This document shows positions 54,480 to 64,000 of a stretch of 64,000 bases of DNA, one piece after another. Origin of the DNA: Owenia fusiformis. Its lineage: Eukaryota > Annelida > Polychaeta > Sabellida > Oweniidae. The translations under genes were made by a program, and so were the position numbers. The stretch spans positions 25,436,455 through 25,500,454 of the forward strand of contig CAIIXF020000002.1 of the NCBI GenBank assembly GCA_903813345.2, written 5' to 3'. Below the pieces are notes generated by a model. That model made no database searches. It had not been told where the DNA came from and was given only the letters and a program-made list of their open reading frames with translations. Position 1 is the first letter of the stretch; every line of letters begins with the position of its first letter.

Positions 54480-56020
54480 ACCAATTAATGCAATATTATT
54501 TATTATCTTGAGTCAAATTTAATTCATATTGACATCTTGCCTTGACTTTTAAAGCTGAAAAATATAGTTCAAGCGTGTATTTCTAGAGAAAAGATGTGGC
54601 TTCTTCAAAAAAAAGATTTAAAATAGTCATTTAGAATATGACATGCATTACTAGATTTCAAAGCATTTGATTGGTCCATTTCCATTCATTAATATTTTAG
54701 TAATGCACAGTTGAAACAAGGCCAGATATTTAACATGAAGATCAACATGATAGATATTCTAAATCAGTTTCTATTTTTTCCATGTGTGATGTAAAATATG
54801 TCATGTATACTGTCACTGTTGATGTATTAGAAAGACTGTAATTTGGATTTATTTGGTACTTACTTAATTAGCAATACAAGATCACAAGTTTTAATCTTTG
54901 CCAAAATTCAATGATATTCCCAGAAGTTTTTGTTCAGTTCAGCGTCAAATTAACATAGTTTTCATTTCATTTACTCCCTAGATATTTAAATCTGCATATT
55001 AATGACCTAAGTGAATATTCAACGCAGATTTGTGATCTTGTCATTGTTACGAATTGTAATTGTTATAATCAATCTGTTTGAAATACTTATATTATGACTA
55101 TATGCTTTCACATTATGGGGTACTTCTACTCAAAGAGCCCATGGGCAATGTATGCACTTTTAAAGGCAATTAGATATTTTCTAAAAGTCCCATTTCATGC
55201 ATTCAAACTCTGGAAGACCCCATAATGTGAAAATGAATTGTAAAGTACTTCATGTTAATATATGCAGAATTATCTGCTTATTGTCACTCTATTTACAATG
55301 AGAATCATTTATATACTGTAAACCTAGAGAATTTTGTGTATGAGATAATGTCTCAAAACTGATGTACGAGAAATATATATATTGAAGTATTCGACGACAT
55401 CTCTGGATGAGGAAAATTAAATTGTGAACAGTTCAGAATTTTTCTGCCAAATTAAAATGTGTGAAATTGTCTAGGTTAACAAAAAGCAAATTATGAGCTT
55501 ACACCATTAGTACCTCAAGACTCCAGTGTCGCTTTGAAAATTTTTGTATATCAAGTATAAACGTATTTATGGTATAAAAACTTTTAGTAGATGGGTAATG
55601 GTATGTAACTTTATAAGAAACTACTGTACTTCTACTCAATTTTGTCCTGCTTATTTTGGCGGATTTGCTGTTTAGAACATTTGGCGGTTATTTAATTTGG
55701 CAGACTTGTAATATTGAAATGTATATACCATAAAAATTTACAAATGAAATATGAAATATTGAACTGGGTGGCAACTAAATTTGGCAAACTTTAACAATTT
55801 GGAAGATCCGCCAAATAAAAACAGCCGCCAGATTAAGTAGAAGGTGTAGTATCACATCACATGTACATGTATTTTCACTGCACTGCCATTAGTTAATGTT
55901 ATGGTACACACTTTTTGTGTTGCCCATGGGCGTTTGATTGGAAATATTTCCAAATAAATGCTCATGTTCACAGGAATATGTAAAGGATTAATTATAGCTT
56001 ATGTATATATTGAATATGTT
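54480..56020. other. Non-coding stretch, nothing recognised
   Basis: AT-rich intergenic DNA without convincing ORFs or splice structures. A weak inverted pair, TTCACATTATGGGGT and its complement CCCCATAATGTGAA, occurs at about 55108 and 55219. Confidence 0.5.
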
Positions 56021-56024
56021 TTTC

Positions 56025-56130
56025 AGTGTCTTGTATTAAAGGTGTCAATCTTCAGCCCAGTGTCTTGTATTAAAGGTGTCAATCTTCAGCCCAGTGTCTT
56101 GTATTAAAGGTGTCAATCTTCAGCCCAGTG
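56025..56130 (+). repeat. Three tandem copies of a 34-bp unit
   Basis: Unit CAGTGTCTTGTATTAAAGG then TGTCAATCTTCAGCC, repeated three times with almost no variation. Confidence 0.85.
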
Positions 56131-56302
56131 TCAATTAGATTTTCACCGCACTTTTCAAGTGATTTTGGGCCAAAATGTGGTGATACGTTGCATGTTAATG
56201 CCTTGCATCATCTATAATGGAATCAATTGATGTTTGATTTATGATATATAGTATAGTAAGATATGCTGTTATTCAGGATGGCAGCTTTTTGCTTAATTTC
56301 TC

Positions 56303-56515
56303 ATAAGAGGGGGAGAAACCCCAGGGTTCAAAGATGACATACGCTTATAATGTAAATCTGTATTGAGATGACATCGCCGCTGATTGGTTTAGCGAGTCGA
56401 TCGTTGATTGGTTTAAAACTAGGTCAATTTGAAAACTTTGAAAACCAATATGAAGGTGCGCGAAGGAGGAAATCGTATGTCATCAATTGAATCATGGGGT
56501 TTTCCCTCCTCTTAT
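56303..56515. mobile_element. 213-bp MITE with about 8-bp target duplication
   Basis: Inverted ends TAAGAGGGGGAGAAACCCCA and CCTCCTCTTA, continuing inward to ATGACATACG and CGTATGTCAT. Direct repeat TTTCTCA(T) on both sides. An 8-bp target fits hAT, but the exact boundary is ambiguous by one base. Confidence 0.65.
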
Positions 56516-56620
56516 TTCTCATGCCCCTTCCCCTCTCAGTCTCATTGCACAAATTGGATTAATGATTGAGGTAATGAAATGAGAGTAGCACAGAGGTTTG
56601 GAGAGATATGGTATTGATTA

Positions 56621-56887
56621 TGTTATATATTATATGTACATGTTATATTATATGTACATGTAATATAATATGTACATGTTATATTATAAGTACATGTTAT
56701 ATATTATATGTACATGTTATATTATATGTACATGTTATATTATATGTACATGTAATATAATATGTACATGTAATATAATATGTACATGTAATATTATAAG
56801 TACATGTATATATTATATGTACATGTTATATTATATGTACATGTTATATATTATATGTACATGTTATATTATATGTACATGTTATAC
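56621..56887. repeat. AT-rich palindromic minisatellite
   Basis: About fifteen copies of an 18-20-bp unit TATATTATATGTACATGT, with palindromic ATGTACAT cores. Prone to hairpins and length change. Confidence 0.85.
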
Positions 56888-57060
56888 TGGTAATTAAGTG
56901 CAATTGTGTGATAATGAATTATAAATCAAGTATTATTGTAAATATAAATAATTTTTAGTGTTTCGCTATTTTTTCAAAACGGACAAATGTGTCTCAGTCA
57001 AAATAAACTAGAGACTTTAAATATATTTATTTCATATCAATGAAAGAATGGCTGATACTA

Positions 57061-57200
57061 CAGTAAAATCTTGTAAATAAACACATAAATGTGAACATTT
57101 TCACATCTTTAGATAATGCATATAATATAAAAGATTCTAATAATATGAACACTTTTAGCTAGTCTCAATATACAGTGTTCACATTTGACAGGATTCACTG
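57061..57200. mobile_element. Pogo-like MITE, copy 5
   Basis: Flanked by TA; left CAGTAAAATCTTGTAAATAA, right, reversed, CAGTGAATCCTGTCAAATGT. 140 bp with no coding content. Confidence 0.65.
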
Positions 57201-57933
57201 TATTCTAAAACAAACAGCCTTCCTTTCAAACATATCTTCGATGTTATCTTAAACTATTAATCTAAACTATTGTTTCTATTATCCAAGCTGGGATTTAACC
57301 AACTAAAATGTTACTTAACCCCTGATGGTGATTGATAATGTCTATGTCAATAATCTGCAAAAGGCTAATAAGCCCATATAAAGCAGATATATAATTTAAC
57401 AGTGATATAATTTGAATAGAATATAATTTAAAACCTTAACATTTAAAAATAGATCTATGGTTTACAACTCATTTTACCTGGGGAGACTGTCAGGCTACCG
57501 CGTTGACATCACCCCTCTTTACCACTAGTGCAGGCTTGTTGCTGTGCACTGGGGACCCTTTACATTAAAACATAGATCTATATTAAAAACACACCTATTT
57601 AATTGCAGTTATTGACATAGGCATAGTATGATGATTTAAAACTACTTAGACTGTCACAGTCTAAGATAAATCCCTGTTATAACACATGAATTAATATTGG
57701 AACTTTCATAAACTATTTAACATATCTCTGTAGATATGGCTTGAAATATATACACAGACCCCTCACTGCCAGCTTTTTTGAATGGCTTCAAATAATCTCT
57801 ATATATTCAAGATTCATTCAAAAGTTGAATAAACTTTAGCTACTTAGGATTTATCAATTTCATAATATATGAAAATGTTATGAATTTATTTGATCATTTT
57901 TGTTCTAGATTCCTTCAGCTTACTACTAAGGTA

Positions 57934-58151
57934 CACTCCCCTCCATAAGTTTGGCAACTGGGAGTCCATTTTTGGATCACTATCAAAGCATGTTAATGTT
58001 TGGCAATTTAAAGAGGATCATCATCGTTATAAATTCCTGGACAATTGTACTAATGGAACAAAATTAAGATTTGAACTTTGACAGGCTTCGATATGTTATA
58101 AAATGAAAACGCTTCCAAATGTTCTAGTTGCTAAACTTATGGAGGGAAGTG
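57934..58151. mobile_element. Tc1/mariner-type MITE, 218 bp
   Basis: TA on both sides (57932-57933, 58152-58153). Termini CACTCCCCTCCATAAGTTTG and, reversed, CACTTCCCTCCATAAGTTTA, about 25 bp with few mismatches. The open frame inside (57890-58081) has no transposase motifs. Confidence 0.85.
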
Positions 58152-58153
58152 TA

Positions 58154-60582
58154 TGTTGCTTATCAGAGTCAGTGAGAGTTTTGCATTATGTCTTGTACTA
58201 TTCTACCCTCGCAGCCCAATGGTAAGGCCCATTATATAATTGGGTAGACAGTATGGGACATTTTGCAAGACTACACTGTTTTAATATATTGCTAAGTTAA
58301 TAAATTCTTCAAAAATGAGATTTAATTGTTACTAATGAACTATTATTATGCATTTATGTAGAATTCTTTATAAATATATGATGAACATACATTAATTAAT
58401 AATTTGATTTGTGTTCTTTGTGTCTGTAGATTTCAACATACATACATGATGCTTACATACATGCATGAAAAGAAACAATGTTTTCACAAACCAGGACCAT
58501 AATGCCAAGAACATTTCATTCATACAGAAGTCATTACAATATATGTTAAGAATAAATATAAATTGATAAACCAATAAACTCATAACATCAAAAATAGTTG
58601 TAAAGTACTTGTAATACATGTATTTGTGTGAAGTGTGATTGGCAGAAATTTTTTACTTGAAAATGTCATATAGCCTACATTATCAAAATTGACCTTGAAT
58701 GAGAAAATGCAATCATAGGACACAATCATTTTTGGGGATTATTCTCTATGATAATACCCAATATTTATTAGCCTCAAAGATGGTAGCACAGTGCTCAAAT
58801 AGTTCTCAAAGTTTTCACCCCAATAGTGCATTTTATTTTGGGGCTTTGCTAGACATACATCTCAGATTCTGAAACATGATTCATTATTACTTCCCGGCCC
58901 CATGTTAAAAAACTTAAAATGTGAATACCTCCCAATTTGAACAGTGAACAGTCATAAATTACTAATGTGTCTAATCTGAACACTTTTCATTAGATATCAC
59001 ATGTTGCATTCCAAATTGCTCAAATATTTTTAAATTGATCACTTCTCTTTATTATATGATCCAAACTTATGGAAAAAATATTGAATGTCACGACTAATAA
59101 ATTAATTTGACGGATTTTCAAATAAGACTGCCATAAAACTATGTGGTCAATAGAATAGAACCATAAATATTTATTGAAAATGTGTTCATATTTCTTCAGA
59201 TTCCAGAATTCTGAATGAATAAACATTGAAATGTAAACACTTCAATCTGCACACTTTGAGACGGTCCCAGGTGCGTTCAGATGGGACAGGTTTCACTGTA
59301 CCCAGTACTCCAAGTCTTCAGTACTCCATACTGTACTTAGAATGCCACGCCCCCTTTGATAGAAACCGGAAGTTATCATTTCATCATAATTCTTCACAAT
59401 TTGATGATATGTACCTTTAACATTATGATCAGCATCATCTAACTGCTTACCACGTTTAATCGACAATGACTGTCTACCATATGAATTCAGAACACTTTGC
59501 AAAATGAGTCTGAAGCGTGATAGATTATAATGGACAGCTCTGCCAGATTACACAGCTGCTATCAGAAGGTGACACCCCTTTCTTTTAATTTTACACATTT
59601 GTGTACCTTACGCTGTTTCTTATAATATTCTTCTTCTATTAAACATATGGTGAGTAAATTGAACTATTTGATCCAATCTTCTATCTAAAAAGTCATAATT
59701 GTAAATATCAGTAAAAATGGAATGGGCGAAATAAGCTCTCTCCCCTCTTGATAAACTCAGCCATTGTTCGGTAATTTCGCACCAAAAATGAAAATTTGAA
59801 CAAAAAATGTAACAGGAGTTTTTAGGGGATTCAGCTATGGTAAGTGGAAAATTTTATATTCTGTTTATTGAAAACGTTTTGTAGTTTCAAAGGGAGATAT
59901 TTGTTGGGGAATACGATGCTAGGATCGGTGTGAAATGTTGAATCAATGTACAGATGGAAAAAGACTTGTTGATTTGATTTTTCTGTTATTGACCAGCAAC
60001 AGATTTTTTGAAAGTTCAAGGAGGCCCTAGGCCTACATCTAAAATAATATGGACTAGGGCTAGACTAGATTTAGATTACTACAAACATAAGTCTGTATTC
60101 AAGATTACGCCTGAAAATTGTATCAAAAAGTGATGTTATATTGTCAACTCCAACTCGATGAGCCTTGCATCTCCCACAGTCAGTTTGACATCCGCCAGGC
60201 CGTCACTATGGTTTCTGCTTGTTTCGCAGATAAGATGAAATTTCTTCATTGTATTGCGAGTAGATAAAACTTCGAAGCCATGGGCAACTTTGTTGTATGA
60301 GGTATCTATTGTCTACTGATTGTTCTTTTAGCTATTATTTCAGATCCAGGGGAAATCATGTTTTTTCTCTGGTACATCGATTAAGTCTTTGTGACTTTAT
60401 TTTGACTGGCAACATAAACTTATAAGTAAACGTTGGTTTAACCATTTTCTCATATGGAAGTCACCCCACATATCAAATTAAGACTCATAGCCCCCTTTCC
60501 CTCGAAAGGAAAAATAATTTTAGTAAGTTTCCCTACTTCAACTCAGACTGGCTGCACATTTCTTCATTATCTTTTCTACATA
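58154..60582. other. Intergenic stretch, no gene seen
   Basis: No supported exon. A right-hand pogo-like end (ACAGGTTTCACTGTA) at about 59286-59300 and GAACACTTTTCATTAG-like motifs near 58975 suggest another decayed family member; its left boundary is unclear. Confidence 0.5.
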
Positions 60583-60918
60583 CCAGCCGATTTATAATAA
60601 TCAATTTAGAAAAAATGTCATCATTGAGGGGAAATGTTTTCAGTGATGGTTAAGAAACGATTATTCGTTATATACAGAGTACAAATAAATCGGCAAAGAA
60701 AAATTTGGCAAGGTAGCTTCATCTTGCAGAAGTTTGCAAATCTACACAGACCAGCCGATTTATAATAATCAATTTAGAAAAAATATCATCATTGAGGGGA
60801 AATGTTTTTGTGATGGTTCAGAGGCCATTCTTAGTTATATTCAGAGTACAAATAAATCACCAAAGAAAAATTTGGCAAAGTAGGTTCATCTAGCAGAAGT
60901 TTGCAAATCTACACAGAC
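60583..60918 (+). repeat. Tandem duplication of about 168 bp
   Basis: Two adjacent copies start ACCAGCCGATTTATAATAAT and end AAATCTACACAGACCA, about 90 percent alike by eye. A third partial start (CCAGACAGTTC) follows. No ORF. Confidence 0.85.
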
Positions 60919-61238
60919 CAGACAGTTCTGCTTCAGGAAATTTTAAATGTAAGGTATCTTGTATGGCATCGTCGGTTCCCACACTCAATCACTACGTTCT
61001 GAGGACTTGTCCAAAGCTTGATGAAGCAAGATAGAGGTATAGTCCTAGTTTCCATAGAGATTGTAATTGAAGTAACAAATGTCCATGATTATAGACTCTG
61101 TGTGCTCAGTTTGTTGTTATATCAGTAGCCATAAGTACTCCAGGACAACTTGACATTGTTTGCCAGCTTGGTGCTTTACTATGTCACGTCTCATTCTTTT
61201 AATAGCTGTTTCTGCTACCAGTTTGATATTGACTTACA

Positions 61239-61414
61239 ACAGTCCCGTAGCCAGATTTTGCCAGGGGGGGTTCAGTTTTTAAAAAATTCCAGAGGGGTTC
61301 ACAATTCATATTTGACAACATTTGCCCAAAATGACCAAAATCACTTGAAAAGTGCTCAGAATGGTGAATGGTGTCAGGGCTCAACCCCCCTCCCGCTTCT
61401 GGATACGGGCCTGT
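61239..61414 (+). mobile_element. Fold-back MITE, CCCGTAGCCAG family
   Basis: Ends ACAGTCCCGTAGCCAGA and, reversed, ACAGGCCCGTATCCAGA. The interior (GGGGTTCACAATTC, TTGACAACATTTGCCC, CACTTGAAAAGTGCTC) is the reverse complement counterpart of 19833-20010. Confidence 0.7.
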
Positions 61415-61525
61415 ACAATACCAGTAATATTTCATTGTTGGATCCATAGCCAAGGCTATCCTTTGGAGTGCATTGTCGCAAACTCTAGATAAAGAGAAAC
61501 TTTGATAAATCAGAATGGTGATGTA

Positions 61526-61670
61526 GTAAAACCTGTAAACACTTATAATTAGATCAAAGTTTTTAATCTTCCATTGACTACCATGTTAGAAAATCTTGAA
61601 ATGTGAACACCTGCTAATCTGAACACTTTTGGTCAGTCCCAAAGATGTTCAGATTAGACAGGTTTTACTG
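61526..61670. mobile_element. Pogo-like MITE, copy 6
   Basis: Left GTAAAACCTGTAAACACTTA (first CA lost), right, reversed, CAGTAAAACCTGTCTAATCT before TA. The interior has GTGAACACCTGCTAATCTGA. Confidence 0.65.
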
Positions 61671-61672
61671 TA

Positions 61673-64000
61673 TGTGGATATTATGGGTTTGTCATATAAG
61701 GGATGTCAGTTGTTTGGCGCTGATATATTAATATGGGATATTACGTTCTATATGTACGTCCTGAAACTTTGTATGTGTATTCAAGTCTTACCTTTAATTA
61801 ACTTTACCTGTCATCAACCTATTAATTACCCGTAGTCTTCTCATTTATAAACCAACTGAGAATATTAAAGGTCACAGTGTTCTAACTTCTTTACATACAA
61901 CCTTTATGTTTCATATGATTCATGACCACATAAAACATATTGTAACTACATGCTTTATTCAACCCGTTATACCATTGATTTACCAGTAGTGAAAACAATT
62001 GGATATTTAGAAAAAATCAATCACAAGCCATTTCCGTCCATTAGGTTTCTGTAAGCAATCTAATTGACCACTGGGGAGTTATTAGTTCATTATGAAGAAT
62101 GGTGGCGGAAACTATAATGGTTTGATATGTTATTTTGACAAAATTGATGCATATTATGCCACTAGTAATCACACTTTTTCTTGGATAATTTGTTCCACTT
62201 TGGTTTCTTGTGGTATGTAGCATCATGATTGATAAACCAAATCTTCCATCTCATTTCTCATGTAGAAAATAAGTCTAGATGTAGTAATATACCTACCTCA
62301 TTTAGCCTAAATTTGCTTCGCCTATTTAGATTTGCATTATCTATTTCAATTTGCCTCACCTATTTACTTTTGCCTTGCCTTATTTTGAATTCTTGCCACG
62401 CCCCTATATTAACCAATATAATGGGGTAAGAAAAGGGAGGGGCACATTTATAAGTTGTGTACTGAGAGTCAATACAATATTTAGTTTTATCACTGATTGC
62501 TTGTCTATATTTATAACCCTATTAACTTTCACACCATGGTGTAAAATAGTAAAATAATAGCTGCTTTCTTTATGGGGGTTCAAGAAAAAGTTTTTTTCTT
62601 CTTTATCCTAGACACTGTAATGTTGTTGGCTGAACACTTGATGCAGTTTTTGCTTATTGTTCTACAGATGTATAACCAGCAAGATGATCTTGCTTCAAGA
62701 CTTTGCCCTCCCCCTCCTTCTCTTATGACCAACATATGTGGGGGTATATAGTGGGGGAGGGGTCTTAGCTAGACTTAAAACCAGATTATGATTACATATA
62801 GGCATTAATAAGTGCTCTTTAGTAGCAACCTCCCCAGAATTTGAAAAAAAATTCATCAGTTGAATATTTGGGAAGTGCATCCTGTTAGAACTAATTTCTT
62901 CTAACCAGGTGAACATTTTGAAAATCGTGAATTTTTCAGAATTGGCGAAATTAGTTTTGTGTGTGGTAAAATCATAAGGAGAATGATTTAATTTGATTAA
63001 ACTTTCTTTATACTGGTTATTTATAACATTTTGTATAAGTGAAGGCAATGAAATATCACAGGTGGTTAGATATAACCCTATTGCTATATATCAACTTGGC
63101 AAATGTTCCAACTCATGTCAAAATAAAACTGATTTAAAAGTTTGTATAACAGTTGCTATCAAAGCTAGTAAATGGTCATTCTATTCTGATACTCATAGCA
63201 TCTTTCTGTTTCAGAGCTGAGAATAAGTGAGATATCATGGTTTATCATGATGGTAAATGGTATCCAAGTAGAATCCAAGCAGTATTTTGAAATGAAAGCA
63301 TTTAAAACAAATTGTTTGATTTATAATTGTTTATTTGAGACTAAACTAAAGTTGTAAATAATTAAATTATATAATCTAATTACCAGTAATTAATCATAGA
63401 TGGTTAGAATATTTCTCAATTCCATGTGGATATTATAACAGGGTACATATTGAGACTAAATACATATTTTATTTTTTATAAGTTAAAATGATTTTTTCCA
63501 GTTTCAACATTTTTGTGAAAGAATCATATCACTTTCAAGAAGTACTCATTTATTATAAGGCTCCAACTTGGCATATTGTCAGATATTTATAACTTTGGAA
63601 GTTGTTTGATTTAAGATTTGTTGGTAGAAAGGCCACGAATGTTGACCTTAAAGACAAGTCTGTTTTGTTTGGATAAACAAAGGTTTAACATGAAGATTGG
63701 TATCTGACAAAGGAAAGGGATTAGCCTTTGACATTGGAGTTACATGCTCAAGAATGTGAGTGCAGAAAGAGAACCTCAAGTTCAGTATACTATCCAGTAG
63801 TTTGATTTTGTTTTTTAAAAGAAACCTTCATTAGAAGATATAGATGACCGAACTTTCAGTTTTATTCATGAGACTATGATGCTACAGTCTAAATACTAGA
63901 AAAGTACTCTTTCCAAAACTTTTCTCAAACTCTACATTAATTTCCTGATAAACTACTGAACTTCACTAAGGCAATCAAGCATACCCCTTGTGGAGATATC
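61673..64000. other. Right end of window, no gene recognised
   Basis: AT-rich. Around 62280-62390, short degenerate repeats of TTTGCCTCACCTATTTA occur. Minus frame 62695-63048 (117 codons) ends in a basic GHKRRRGRAKS but shows no domain, conserved motif or splice context; I do not call it a gene. Confidence 0.5.

Noticed and set aside
54037-54522. His/Cys-rich 161-codon ORF
   Set aside because: Produced by the 20-bp TATGTCACAAATG minisatellite; the period is not constant and no known zinc-binding spacing is kept.
58896-59300. A seventh pogo-like MITE
   Set aside because: Only the right end (ACAGGTTTCACTGTA) is convincing; the left terminus could not be placed, so it is not listed as an element.
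59355-59364. ETS-type ACCGGAAGT as a promoter
   Set aside because: No gene lies near; a single 9-bp match in 64 kb is expected occasionally.
62695-63048. 117-codon minus-strand ORF
   Set aside because: No domain, no splice or promoter context, and composition like the surrounding AT-rich DNA.

Overview
The window is from an AT-rich animal nuclear genome. Every protein-coding gene is split by GT-AG introns, and five known families can be assembled exon by exon with continuous reading frames: two PAN-plus-kringle secreted proteins, a JADE histone-acetylation scaffold, WDR55, a CYP2-clan cytochrome P450 and a PGAP2-like GPI remodelling protein. The gene content, moderate intron sizes and heavy load of small non-autonomous DNA transposons suggest a marine invertebrate bilaterian, perhaps lophotrochozoan or invertebrate deuterostome. 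The phylum cannot be fixed from the sequence alone.

Region 1-14.4 kb. Two short in-phase exons at the left edge look like the 3' end of an unidentified gene. Two intact paralogous genes (2030-2947 and 11716-12652) each encode a signal peptide, a PAN/apple-like segment and one kringle. They lie in a segmental duplication whose copies are about 9.6 kb apart. Between them are a decayed LINE reverse-transcriptase C-terminus, palindromic elements, and a large satellite rich in AGGTCA-type hexamers. A 730-bp inverted-repeat element inserted in that satellite and was then co-amplified. A two-EF-hand ORF follows at 13398.

Region 14.4-18 kb. This stretch has a 1.7-kb inverted-repeat element with a poly-C-rich tandem core, and a 39-bp hairpin minisatellite that is open on both strands.

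Region 18-28.3 kb. A complete JADE gene runs on + (13 coding exons, 1029 codons plus stop). Several of its exon boundaries lie inside small tandem duplications.

Region 28.3-50 kb. WDR55 runs on - (6 coding exons, 404 aa) and is convergent with JADE. Its 8.2-kb fourth intron holds a complete same-strand P450 gene (5 exons, 504 aa). Upstream of WDR55 come a 1.5-kb element with a tandem core and a 1.2-kb element with perfect 9-bp target-site duplications. The latter sits directly in front of PGAP2.

Region 50-64 kb. The PGAP2-like gene runs on + (5 exons, 277 aa). About 10 kb of non-coding DNA follows, with minisatellites and mariner- and pogo-like MITEs, and no gene I can recognise.

The genes do not form a pathway; this is a normal animal gene neighbourhood. 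The most unusual content is the nested P450, the set of transposon families with tandem-repeat cores, and the exon-edge duplications in JADE. All exon coordinates were read by eye from splice consensus, phase and remembered family similarity. No alignment or database search was run.
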